The position numbers and the translations under genes are program-made. From Dorea_A amylophila (lineage in GTDB: Bacteria; Bacillota; Clostridia; Lachnospirales; Lachnospiraceae), in assembly GCF_025567265.1 (NCBI RefSeq), contig NZ_JAOQJW010000003.1, positions 62,001-126,000 on the forward strand: a DNA stretch of 64,000 bases. The letters run 5' to 3'. The notes below the pieces were generated by a model that saw nothing but the letters and a program-made list of their open reading frames with translations, ran no database searches and was not told the origin of the DNA. Positions 16,844-25,282 of the stretch are shown here, one piece after another. Every line of letters starts with the position of its first letter. The first letter of the stretch is position 1.

Positions 16844-18391
16844 ATGAAGAAGTACTTAAAGAAAAGTTTTGCAGTTCTGACTTGTACGGCAATGTGTATC
16901 CAGGCACCGATGGCGGTACTGGCGGAAGAGATGCCTGGAAGTGATACCAGTCAGCAAATCTCCGTACAGGCACTGACAACGGGCCAGTGGAAGAAGGACA
17001 GCACCGGCTGGTGGTATCAAAATGCAGATGGGAGCTATCCGAGAAACCAGTGGCAGATGATCAACGAACAATGCTATCACTTTGACTCCAACGGTTACAT
17101 GCAGACCGGCTGGCTAACACTAAACGGAATCTGGTACTACTTAAAATCCGGTGGTGAGATGGCAACCGGCTGGGAAAAGATCAGCGGAGCCTGGTATTAC
17201 CTTGGCGACAGCGGCGCAATGGCTACCGGATGGCAGATGATCGGTGAATCATGCTATTACCTCGGCAGCAGCGGCGTAATGGCTACCGGATGGCAGAAGA
17301 TCGGAAGCACATGGTATTATCTGCGGTCAGATGGAAGTATGATAGAGAATCAATGGGCACAGATCAGCGGAAACTGGTATTATTTTACTTCCGGCGGTGC
17401 AATGCAGCACGATACCTGGATTGAGGATTGTTATGTTGATTCCAACGGAGTATGGCAGCAGAATTATCGTCCGGCGCAGTGGGTTGAAGAAAAGAATGGG
17501 AAAAGATGGTACCGCAGAGAAGACGGAAGCTATCCTGCGAATGAGTGGATGCTTCTTGATGCCGGAAACAGGGATTGGTGGTACTACTTTGATGGATCAG
17601 GCTATATGGTAACCGGTTGGAAAAAAATCGGTGGAGCCTGGTATTATTTCAGAGAAAACAGAGAAAAACTATATGGGGCAATGTGTTTAGATGGAATGTT
17701 CCAGATCAACGGTACCTATTACAGTTTCGCTGCCGACGGAAAGATGCAGACCGGCTGGGTAGCGCATGGCTTATGGTATTATTTTGATCCTGATACGGGA
17801 GCTCCTGCAAAAGGCTGGAAAGAATTGAATCATACGATGTATTATTTTGATGAATCAAATGGATATATGGTTACAGGTCGCCGGAAGATTGATGGTGAGG
17901 GATATTGTTTCAATTCAGATGGAAGTATGCACACCGGCTGGTATAAAGAGATTAACAAATGGGCCGATGATAATTCTGACTGTATTGACTTTCTGTATTT
18001 CGATCCGGATGGAAAGTTACATAAGAAATGGCTTACAGTAGACGGAAAAACCTATTGGACAGGTGATTATGGCTATGTTACCAAAAGTTATCCGGATAGA
18101 TATGAGTCCATCGCAATTCGTAAGATTGATGGATATTGGTATGGATTTGATGAAAACGGTGTCATGTTGACAGGGTACCAGCAATCAGTAGATAAGAGAA
18201 CCGGGAAGACTGCCGATTATTTCTTTGACGAACAAGGACGTCAGGACCCGGATCATACCGGCTGGATCGAGATTGATGGTCAGCAGCATTATATGTCACA
18301 TGGATTTATGCTGGTAAGTACTCGTTACATGATTGATGGTGTGATTTATAATTTTGATGAAAATGGAGTGGCAACAGCAGAAAAGCATTGA
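16844..18391 (+). CDS. Choline-binding protein made only of CW repeats (515 aa)
   Basis: A signal peptide (KSFAVLTCTAMCIQAPMAVLAEE, cleavage near 28) is followed by choline-binding repeats to the C-terminus, roughly 18 units such as GAWYYLGDSGAMATGW. No catalytic domain is present. The Trp and Tyr residues of each hairpin form the choline cage in known proteins of this class, so it should attach to phosphocholine on the wall or neighbouring cells. Its C-terminal part (FDENGVMLTGY, SHGFMLVSTRYMIDGVIY) closely parallels the protein at 37799-39505, marking them as paralogues. It may be an adhesin or coat protein; no enzymatic role is visible. Confidence 0.9.
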   Translation: MKKYLKKSFAVLTCTAMCIQAPMAVLAEEMPGSDTSQQISVQALTTGQWKKDSTGWWYQNADGSYPRNQWQMINEQCYHFDSNGYMQTGWLTLNGIWYYLKSGGEMATGWEKISGAWYYLGDSGAMATGWQMIGESCYYLGSSGVMATGWQKIGSTWYYLRSDGSMIENQWAQISGNWYYFTSGGAMQHDTWIEDCYVDSNGVWQQNYRPAQWVEEKNGKRWYRREDGSYPANEWMLLDAGNRDWWYYFDGSGYMVTGWKKIGGAWYYFRENREKLYGAMCLDGMFQINGTYYSFAADGKMQTGWVAHGLWYYFDPDTGAPAKGWKELNHTMYYFDESNGYMVTGRRKIDGEGYCFNSDGSMHTGWYKEINKWADDNSDCIDFLYFDPDGKLHKKWLTVDGKTYWTGDYGYVTKSYPDRYESIAIRKIDGYWYGFDENGVMLTGYQQSVDKRTGKTADYFFDEQGRQDPDHTGWIEIDGQQHYMSHGFMLVSTRYMIDGVIYNFDENGVATAEKH

Positions 18392-18423
18392 TTTGTTAGT
18401 TCCGCTTCCGAGAGACTGTAGAC

Positions 18424-18461
18424 AAAAATGGTGTTGGGTCTTATGCCCAGCACCATTTTTC
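18424..18461. terminator. Bidirectional terminator
   Basis: AAAAATGGTGTTGGGT (18424-18439) pairs with the CCCAGCACCATTTTT arm ending at 18460, between two converging choline-binding protein genes. A and T tracts on both sides let it serve both strands. Confidence 0.85.
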
Positions 18462-18474
18462 AGTAACTTCTTAT

Positions 18475-21462
18475 TTATTTTTTGTCAGGATTCCAAACTC
18501 CGTCGGCATCAACATAATAATTACCGTTTACCCACTTATTCGTTGCTTTCGCACCGGAGTTTTCCAGGTAATACCAGTTTCCGTCGACATTCTGCCAGCC
18601 TGTCAGCATCCAGCCGTTTGCATCAAAGAGGTAATCCTTTCCCCCGATGCTCTCCCAGCCGTTGCATGCATAGCTTCCATCGGAATGGCGATACCACCAA
18701 CGATTTCCGCTGACCATCCACTGTGCTGTCACTCTGGTCTTTGTCCAGCATCCGGTATTGTCCACATAATAGTTACCGATCCATTTATTAGTAGCCATCA
18801 CACCGTTGGCTTCTACATAATAATTGTCAATCCATCTTCCGGCTGCCATCGCTCCTGAGTTATCCATATAATACCAGTTATCATCGATATTCTGCCAGCC
18901 TGTTATCATCGCTCCTCCGGCATTAAAGTAATACCAGGTTCCTCCGATTATCTGCCATTTCGTCTGCATCACTCCCGAAGGAATCATATAATACCACTGG
19001 TTTCCAACGATACACCAGCCAGTCACCATATAGCCATTCTGGTCAAATCTATACCAATTATCAGAGATCTTCATCCAGCAATTCTTTGGATAACTTCCAT
19101 CAACATTGCGGTACCACCAGCGTCCGTTTGTCTGCATCCATTTGGCCGGTCTGTAATTTTTGACCCACACACCGTTAGCATCTACATAATAATCACCGAT
19201 CCATGCATCTGTCAGCATTGCTCCCGATTCATCTACATAATAATAGTTTCCATTATCCTGGATCCATGTATTTTTCTGCTTTTTACCATTCTGATAGTAG
19301 TACCATTTACCATCCTGCTTTGTCCATCCATTCTTTGCAGCCCACTGTGCAGTAACTGTAATGTCTGCCTTTACGTTCGTATAATCTCCGGACCATCCGG
19401 TTAATGTATATCCTTCTGTCTGCAGATCCGGAGCTGTTGCATCTTCTCCGGATACCACCTGTTGTGTAGATATAACCGTATCTCCGTCTTTGAAAATAAC
19501 CGTATGTACGTTCTTCTCAAAATCAATGCTATGCTGTGCTGCATATTGCTCTGCTTCCGACCCTGCTTCTCCGTAGATTACAAATCCCGGAATAACCGTA
19601 TGGTATCCAAACGTTGCATAGTCTGACGAATAGTGTTCTCCCTGTGTTTCATCTGCTACCTCTTTATATCCAATGGCAAATTCTCCAATTTCCTTCACAC
19701 TGTCCGGAATAGAAATTGTCGTCATAGACGGACAGTTGTGGAATGCATAATCTCCGATATTCGTCACGCCATCCGGAATAGTAATTGCTTTCAAGTTCTC
19801 TTCGTCCGCAAATGCGAAGCTTGAGATTCCCTTTGTTCCTGCTTTTACAGTAACCGCAGTGCCTTTTGGCATAGTTCCTTTATAGTTATACAGAACTTTT
19901 CCGGCATATACCACTCCGTCTTTCTGATTGGCATACCATTTTGTTCCCTTGAAACTGTTACCGCCAATCTTCTCTATGGTGTCCGGAATATCAATTTTCT
20001 CTAACGATTCACATCCTCTGAATACTGCATACTGAATCTCCGTGACATTCTCAGGGATACTGATCTGCTTCAGATTTTTGCTGTACTCAAAAGCATACTT
20101 ATGCAAAGATTTTACGTTACTACCAATTTTTACATTTGTAACACCTGTATTCCAGAATGCAGATTCAGGCACATATGCAATTCCATTACCGATCGTAACA
20201 TCTTGTAAATTCTCACAATTTCCAAATGCTACCTCTCCAATACTTGTTACTGTATCAGGAATGTCAATCTCTGTAAGTCCACTTCTTTCAAATGCGAATT
20301 GGCCAATGCTTGTTACATTCTCTGGAATCTTTATGGTTTTCAACTTAGAACAAAAATTGAATGTGGAGTCTTTAATTTCTTTTATTCCTTTTCCGAGTCT
20401 TACATTCTGTAGATCTTTACAATAATAAAAAGCATATTGTTCCAGATTCGTCACGCTATCCTTAATATCAATTGATCGTATTCCACTTCCGCAAAATGCC
20501 AGAACGCCGATTTCTTTCAGTCCATCATTCAGTTCTACTTCTGCAAGACTTCCACAGCCACCAAACGCATTTTCTCCGATGCTCTGTAATTTCTGAGGAC
20601 ATGTAATTTTTTCCAGCTTGCTGTCATCATAGAATACGGCATCTTCAATCTTTCCCAATTCACTTCCAGAAGCAAACGTGATGTTCTTCAGATTCTTACA
20701 AGATGCAAATGACTGGTATTGCAGAGAGGTTACACTCTTCGGAATGGTAGCACTTTCTATCGTATTATTCTCAAAAAATGCTTCTTTTCCTATCGCACTG
20801 ACCTTTTTATCCGCCAGTGTATCCGGGATTGTAAGATTCTTATCATTTCCCTTGTATCCTGTAATCTCAACCGTTCCGTCTCCCAGCACTGCATAGTCAT
20901 AGCTCTGTTCCGAACCGGTCTCGTTCTGCACTGCTATCTGTTCTGCGTCCGCTTTACTCTGCACTGCTGTCTGATCTTCTGTTGCGACCTTACTGTCATT
21001 CTGATCATCCTCTTCTTTGCTATCGACTTGCTGACTCACTGTATCTTCCTGCTCAACCGTCCATGAAATCTTTCCGGTCTGATCATCCAGGAAATATCCT
21101 GCTGCCAGATAATACTCTTCTCCGGCTGTCAATTCCATATCAATACTGAAGTTTAACCCTTCTCCGCTGTCATTGTCCGAAGCGATCATATTCTGATCTG
21201 CATCATAGACATAACCGTAGGTATCTTCATTTCCGGTCGAGTAGAAGCGATATGTTCCCGTCTCATCCGGCGAGAAGCGATATTTCTGGATATCTTTCGC
21301 AGACTCTACCGTTGTCTCATACTGCTTTCCACTTTCAACACTTTCGACTGAAGCAGGATTATCTTCTGCATAGACAGCCAATCCTGTTGTCGATACCGTC
21401 GCAGTACAAGTCATTGCAGCCATCACAATTGCCACAATTTGTCTTTCCGCTTTTGTAATCAT
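18475..21462 (-). CDS. BspA-like leucine-rich-repeat protein with choline-binding tail (995 aa)
   Basis: A Sec signal peptide ends near AVYAED (about 33). Residues 40-140 resemble a pre-peptidase C-terminal domain (YRFYSTGNEDTYGYVYD). A low-complexity Asp/Gln linker follows, then about 14 LRR_5 (BspA/TpLRR) units from about 215 to 600, e.g. LTEIDIPDTVTSIGEVAFGN. An InlB B-type repeat (GYTLTGWSGDY) is at about 690. From about 715 to the end come about a dozen choline-binding repeats, ending GVWNPDKK. LRR_5 surface proteins usually mediate host or bacterial adhesion; here the anchor is phosphocholine rather than sortase. Ribosome site GGAGG. It follows the PBP gene on the same strand. Confidence 0.9.
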   Translation of the reverse strand: MITKAERQIVAIVMAAMTCTATVSTTGLAVYAEDNPASVESVESGKQYETTVESAKDIQKYRFSPDETGTYRFYSTGNEDTYGYVYDADQNMIASDNDSGEGLNFSIDMELTAGEEYYLAAGYFLDDQTGKISWTVEQEDTVSQQVDSKEEDDQNDSKVATEDQTAVQSKADAEQIAVQNETGSEQSYDYAVLGDGTVEITGYKGNDKNLTIPDTLADKKVSAIGKEAFFENNTIESATIPKSVTSLQYQSFASCKNLKNITFASGSELGKIEDAVFYDDSKLEKITCPQKLQSIGENAFGGCGSLAEVELNDGLKEIGVLAFCGSGIRSIDIKDSVTNLEQYAFYYCKDLQNVRLGKGIKEIKDSTFNFCSKLKTIKIPENVTSIGQFAFERSGLTEIDIPDTVTSIGEVAFGNCENLQDVTIGNGIAYVPESAFWNTGVTNVKIGSNVKSLHKYAFEYSKNLKQISIPENVTEIQYAVFRGCESLEKIDIPDTIEKIGGNSFKGTKWYANQKDGVVYAGKVLYNYKGTMPKGTAVTVKAGTKGISSFAFADEENLKAITIPDGVTNIGDYAFHNCPSMTTISIPDSVKEIGEFAIGYKEVADETQGEHYSSDYATFGYHTVIPGFVIYGEAGSEAEQYAAQHSIDFEKNVHTVIFKDGDTVISTQQVVSGEDATAPDLQTEGYTLTGWSGDYTNVKADITVTAQWAAKNGWTKQDGKWYYYQNGKKQKNTWIQDNGNYYYVDESGAMLTDAWIGDYYVDANGVWVKNYRPAKWMQTNGRWWYRNVDGSYPKNCWMKISDNWYRFDQNGYMVTGWCIVGNQWYYMIPSGVMQTKWQIIGGTWYYFNAGGAMITGWQNIDDNWYYMDNSGAMAAGRWIDNYYVEANGVMATNKWIGNYYVDNTGCWTKTRVTAQWMVSGNRWWYRHSDGSYACNGWESIGGKDYLFDANGWMLTGWQNVDGNWYYLENSGAKATNKWVNGNYYVDADGVWNPDKK

Positions 21463-21527
21463 TCCTCTTTCCTCCTTCTTTCTTGATTACCTGCTCTTCT
21501 TTCCATCACCTCCTTCAAAAGTACACT

Positions 21528-22901
21528 CTATTCACAAGTGCATACATCCGGAACATTCTTGACATTATAGTATCCGTCCGCAGTTTCTGCACAATGTTCA
21601 TTCGCTATAAGTCCTGTTTTCTTGCAATACTTCATCTTTACTACATTTTTGCAATCCGGGAATTCCTTCTGTGTATCGATCTTCATATTCTTCAATATAT
21701 TGTGGAAAATAACCGGAGATTCATTTTCTATGTAAGCCTCCGGTTTTTTTTCTTCATACCACACTGTGCAGGAATATTCCGGTGTCATTCCTACAAACCA
21801 GTTATCTTTATAATCCCGGCTCGTCCCTGTCTTTCCACAGACTTCCACATTCTTGAGCGCTGCTGCTTTCCCTGTTCCATCTTTGGATACAACTTCTTTC
21901 AGCAGTCGATTCATAACGTACGCTGTCTCCTCCGCTATCACCTGCTTTCCAGACTTGTCCCAAGACTCATAGTACACACTCCCGTTCACCTGAACCTTCT
22001 CGATCGTATACAGATCATATCTTTTTCCGCCATTTCCGAACATCAAATACGCACTCTGCAGTCCACGCATTGTAACTCCGTTTTTCAGATAGCCCAGTGC
22101 AATATTCGAAAGGACACTGTCCTCTCCCTCTTTTTGCATAATTTTCTGTTCTTTCCCGGTAGCTATCTGCAGATCACTGTCCATGAATCTGCAGGCCTCC
22201 TCTACTCCACACAATTTCAGTGTTTTTACTGCGATTGCGTTATTCGATTCTTTGAGTGCCTGCTCCACGGTAACCGGCTGATTCGTATAAGGCTTCGTAT
22301 TCTGTGGCCAGTCCGTCATATTTCCATCCGAATCTTTTACTTTCGTATATGGACTGTCTTCACACATAGACGACCAGGTAATCTGATTATGTTCGATTCC
22401 CGGGGCATATACACTCAGCGGTTTTATCGTCGATCCGGCGTATGTCGCATGATCCACATAATTAATCCCGTTCTCTCCTTCACTGTAGCAGGCGGTTATC
22501 TTTCCTGTGTAGTCACTTACAAGCGCTGCGAAATTATCTCCGCTGATAGTTTCGGCACTCTCATGTCCTTTCTGAATAGCCTCCAGTTTCTTTTCCTCCA
22601 GTGCCGTATGAATCTTCATTTTATCCGCCACTATTTTCTTCCCTGCTTTTTTTTCAGAGAGATGTTCTTTTTTCTCTACGATCTTCAGTAGATCTTTACA
22701 TGTTATATCGACATAGGCATCGTATTTATCGTCACATTGATATTGCAGTTTCCCGTCATGATAATACAATTCTGCGATCACTTTCCCTTCTTTATCTGTG
22801 ATAACAGAATTCTCCTTATTCTCCATCCTGCTCCCTGCGATTGCAATCCCCACACATACACATCCGACAATTCCTATTCCCACTGCTCTTTTTTTATTCA
22901 T
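21528..22901 (-). CDS. Penicillin-binding protein with a transpeptidase domain only
   Basis: A 457-residue protein with an N-terminal membrane anchor (7-23). The three active-site motifs are present: STIK (157-160, nucleophile Ser157), SNN (219-221) and KTG (357-359). The C-terminus has a Cys-containing tail (CKKTGLIANEHC) like class A PBPs of Clostridia. The glycosyltransferase (GT51) domain that such PBPs carry is absent; only about 110 residues separate the anchor from the transpeptidase fold. It should cross-link peptidoglycan or attach wall polymers, with the glycan strand supplied elsewhere. Its start overlaps the upstream ligase-like gene by 8 bases, implying coupled translation. Confidence 0.88.
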   Translation of the reverse strand: MNKKRAVGIGIVGCVCVGIAIAGSRMENKENSVITDKEGKVIAELYYHDGKLQYQCDDKYDAYVDITCKDLLKIVEKKEHLSEKKAGKKIVADKMKIHTALEEKKLEAIQKGHESAETISGDNFAALVSDYTGKITACYSEGENGINYVDHATYAGSTIKPLSVYAPGIEHNQITWSSMCEDSPYTKVKDSDGNMTDWPQNTKPYTNQPVTVEQALKESNNAIAVKTLKLCGVEEACRFMDSDLQIATGKEQKIMQKEGEDSVLSNIALGYLKNGVTMRGLQSAYLMFGNGGKRYDLYTIEKVQVNGSVYYESWDKSGKQVIAEETAYVMNRLLKEVVSKDGTGKAAALKNVEVCGKTGTSRDYKDNWFVGMTPEYSCTVWYEEKKPEAYIENESPVIFHNILKNMKIDTQKEFPDCKNVVKMKYCKKTGLIANEHCAETADGYYNVKNVPDVCTCE

Positions 22902-24564
22902 TGATCTTCTTTTCCATTTCTTTTATCAGTTCCAGCTTCTCATGCGACAGCAACACCGTCGGCGTATCATTGATCTTCCATCCCAGGCTGCTCGTCTTTT
23001 CTTTTACATCGTTTAACAATCCCGGAATGGTGTTCGCACGTTTGACACACTCCTGTGCACTTTTTGTATCTTTGCCCTTTAGATATTCTCCTTCTGCATA
23101 TGCTAACGTGTCCAGATAATCCTCGTATTCTTCATATTGATACGGAGCAAGCTGTATCGCGATCAGCTTATTCTTTATATATCCTTCCATATCACCTTCG
23201 GCAAAGCATACCTGCGCTCTTGCACTGTAAGCAACCGCAACCTTCGAATTGTCTTCAATGATTTTATCGGATATCCTTTTCATCTTTTTTACCGTATCCG
23301 CTTTTTTCAGCAATTCAATCCTTGCTTCTGTGTTCCCCTGATATGTCTTCAATGCCTTTTGCGGCATATTCTTCATATAATAATAATCGGATAATCCCGT
23401 CCTGTAAGAGACAGCCATCACACCAATTGCAGCAAACAGACTGCATATCCTTGTAAACCAGGAAATCGAGATCTCTTTCACATTTTCATCTTCCAGAAGC
23501 AGAATCACAACCATTCCGATAACCAGGAACTGGAAGTCATAATCAAACAAACTGTGTAATATCACTATAAGTAACAAAAGCCGGTTACGCCCACTCACAT
23601 TTTTGGAAATACAGGATTTTACCAGCATTCCATAAAAGAGAATCGCCGGAAGGATCCCTACATCAAGCATCAATTGCAGCAATTCATTGTGTACACTTAC
23701 AACCGAATATACACCTGTCTGACAGGAAGTCTGCAGATAATGATATCCATAATATCCCAGTCCGAACGGATGTGTCAGAATCATTCCGGCTGCATCCTTC
23801 ATATACAGTAATCGTCCCCAGAATGTACTGCCATTCGTGCTGAACACCCTGATCAGCACCTCTTTTCCCACTCCTGTGATCCATAGAAGAACGACCAACA
23901 CCGCACATCCTCCGGCCGCCATCAGAAGAACCTTCCCCGGCAGTTTCCTTTTTACACAATACCAGGCGCCCAGAACCAGCATAAGCAGAAGAACCGTTCT
24001 GCTTCCGCTCATAATTATTCCAAATACAGCGATTCCCGCGTATGCACACCAGAGCCAATCTATCTTATCCCAATTCAGCTTATCTACCGCAATGACCAGG
24101 CAGATCAGCATGAATAGCGCATATGTATTCGGATACTGGAAAAATCCTGCAAGTCTTCCTGCAACTGACACGCTTTTTTCAAATATAGAAAACTGCATCA
24201 TTACAAACGAAAAGAGCGTCATACACGCTCCTAATACAGGAAGAGTCTCTATCAGTCTTTCTTTTCTGTCTTTCTTTCCCGCGATCAAAAGAAACCACAA
24301 CAATAACGGAAGGAACTTTACTCCTCCCATCAGAGACATCCCGCTGTCAATCCCCCACAGTGCCGTGAGAAAATACATCAGGCATACGATAAAAATACTC
24401 AGCAGATTCATATTGAATGCCAGATATACCTTCTTATTTTTCATAACACAGACAAAGATTCCTATCAGCATTACCGCATTCAAAATTGCCGATGTGTAGA
24501 CAAAATATCCTCCCTGTAATAATCCGGCCAGCACAATTGGCAGTGTGTACAGATATAATTCCAT
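22894..24564 (-). CDS. O-antigen-ligase/polymerase-like membrane protein with TPR-like tail
   Basis: A 556-residue protein. About 11 TM helices fill residues 1-395, with the periplasmic-loop pattern of the O-antigen ligase/Wzy superfamily (RLAGFFQYPNTYALFM; GLGYYGYHYLQTSCQTG). The last 160 residues are hydrophilic and helical (MPQKALKTYQGNTEARIELL), resembling TPR repeats. The ATG at 24564 is preferred because GAGGA lies 6-7 bases upstream. The enzyme would join or polymerise lipid-linked glycans outside the membrane. Its overlap with a transpeptidase-only PBP suggests polymer attachment coordinated with wall cross-linking, which is inference. Confidence 0.8.
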   Translation of the reverse strand: MELYLYTLPIVLAGLLQGGYFVYTSAILNAVMLIGIFVCVMKNKKVYLAFNMNLLSIFIVCLMYFLTALWGIDSGMSLMGGVKFLPLLLWFLLIAGKKDRKERLIETLPVLGACMTLFSFVMMQFSIFEKSVSVAGRLAGFFQYPNTYALFMLICLVIAVDKLNWDKIDWLWCAYAGIAVFGIIMSGSRTVLLLMLVLGAWYCVKRKLPGKVLLMAAGGCAVLVVLLWITGVGKEVLIRVFSTNGSTFWGRLLYMKDAAGMILTHPFGLGYYGYHYLQTSCQTGVYSVVSVHNELLQLMLDVGILPAILFYGMLVKSCISKNVSGRNRLLLLIVILHSLFDYDFQFLVIGMVVILLLEDENVKEISISWFTRICSLFAAIGVMAVSYRTGLSDYYYMKNMPQKALKTYQGNTEARIELLKKADTVKKMKRISDKIIEDNSKVAVAYSARAQVCFAEGDMEGYIKNKLIAIQLAPYQYEEYEDYLDTLAYAEGEYLKGKDTKSAQECVKRANTIPGLLNDVKEKTSSLGWKINDTPTVLLSHEKLELIKEMEKKINE

Positions 24565-24608
24565 TTCCATTCCTCGTTTCACATTTCTGATAATATTTCA
24601 ACAATAGA

Positions 24609-24614
24609 ATTATA
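24609..24614 (-). promoter_or_regulatory. Extended -10 promoter for the ligase-PBP-LRR gene set
   Basis: Reverse-strand TGTTATAAT is an extended -10 (TGn-TATAAT) 45 bases upstream of the ligase-like gene. No good -35 is visible. It lies between that gene and the cas2 remnant, so the remnant is not needed for expression. Confidence 0.5.
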
Positions 24615-24633
24615 ACACTTTTGGAATAAAAAT

Positions 24634-24918
24634 TCACAAAAAATTATCTGACACCTCGTACGTCCCTATGACTTCTTTACTCGAATATTTCAATGTCTCA
24701 AACCGGTAGATCATCACACTGTCCTCAGATGTATCGATCACACGTCGTATCTCCCGTTTCAACCTGCCAAGCCTTGCTTCCGTAATCGTCCCTTCAAAGA
24801 CAGACCTCTGTACATGCGTAAGATAACGTCTGCACGTCTTCAATACTTTATTATTTCTCTTGGCATTCACATTGTCCGTTCCTTTTTTAATGTTCCCTGA
24901 TACTTGTTCATCTTGCAT
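24634..24918 (-). pseudogene. cas2: Cas2 remnant lacking its N-terminal strand
   Basis: The frame carries a clear Cas2 body: NKVLKTCRRYLTHVQRSVFE, then GTITEARLGRLKREIRRVI, EDSVMIYRFE and the terminal SDNFL seen in subtype I-B-like Cas2. Intact Cas2 begins with a first beta-strand carrying the catalytic-site Asp (the VYDI/VYDV stretch) just before the NAKRN segment. Here that stretch is replaced by unrelated residues (MQDEQVSGNIKKGTDN), so about 10 essential residues are gone. No cas1, effector gene or repeat array lies nearby. It is a relic of a lost CRISPR-Cas adaptation module. Confidence 0.8.
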
Positions 24919-24983
24919 TCTTTTGCCAATACACTTAAATTGAAAAACAGGACATTCTCTGCTTGTACATCATTATTGCTCAT
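24867..24983 (-). CDS. Unrecognised 38-residue ORF overlapping the cas2 remnant
   Basis: ATG at 24983 with a strong GGGAGG ribosome site, reading MSNNDVQAENVLFFNLSVL and ending KKERTM. It overlaps the start of the cas2 frame in a different frame. No family is recognisable. It could be the displaced 5' end of a gene fused by the deletion that truncated cas2, or a small real gene. Confidence 0.35.
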   Translation of the reverse strand: MSNNDVQAENVLFFNLSVLAKECKMNKYQGTLKKERTM

Positions 24984-25282
24984 AGCTTTGCCTCCCATCG
25001 TAATCTTATATTTATTCTATCATAAATATTGTTATTGAAGAAGTGTTATTTAAGACAATTCCAAAAATATCAGTAAATTAATGTTGTTTTTGATATTTTT
25101 ATTCAATTGTTTCAGAAAATTCAGTTCAACATCATTAATGGGTCTTAGCATTTACTGTAAATCCATTTGTAGTGTACATACAAAAGAAAGCATATCAAGC
25201 TAAAGCTCAAGAGAAATAATGGTTTTTTGTTTTGTGCATGTATGATAAAATAAAAGAATACTACAGAGGGAGGTTGTGCAAA
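24984..25282 (+). other. AT-rich intergenic stretch upstream of the CAP-domain protein gene
   Basis: About 300 bases with no supported gene and no CRISPR-like repeats. A possible -10 (TATGAT, 25241-25246) precedes the plus-strand gene, and GGGAGG at 25268-25273 is its ribosome site. Nothing else stands out. Confidence 0.5.

Noticed and set aside
21483..22691. A 402-codon open frame on the plus strand
   Set aside because: It is fully antisense to the PBP gene, whose catalytic motifs are intact. The reading is Cys/His/Arg/Phe-rich without domains, and no ribosome site supports it.
24919..25282. Search for a CRISPR array next to the cas2 remnant
   Set aside because: No recurring 28-37 base unit is visible on either side of the remnant.
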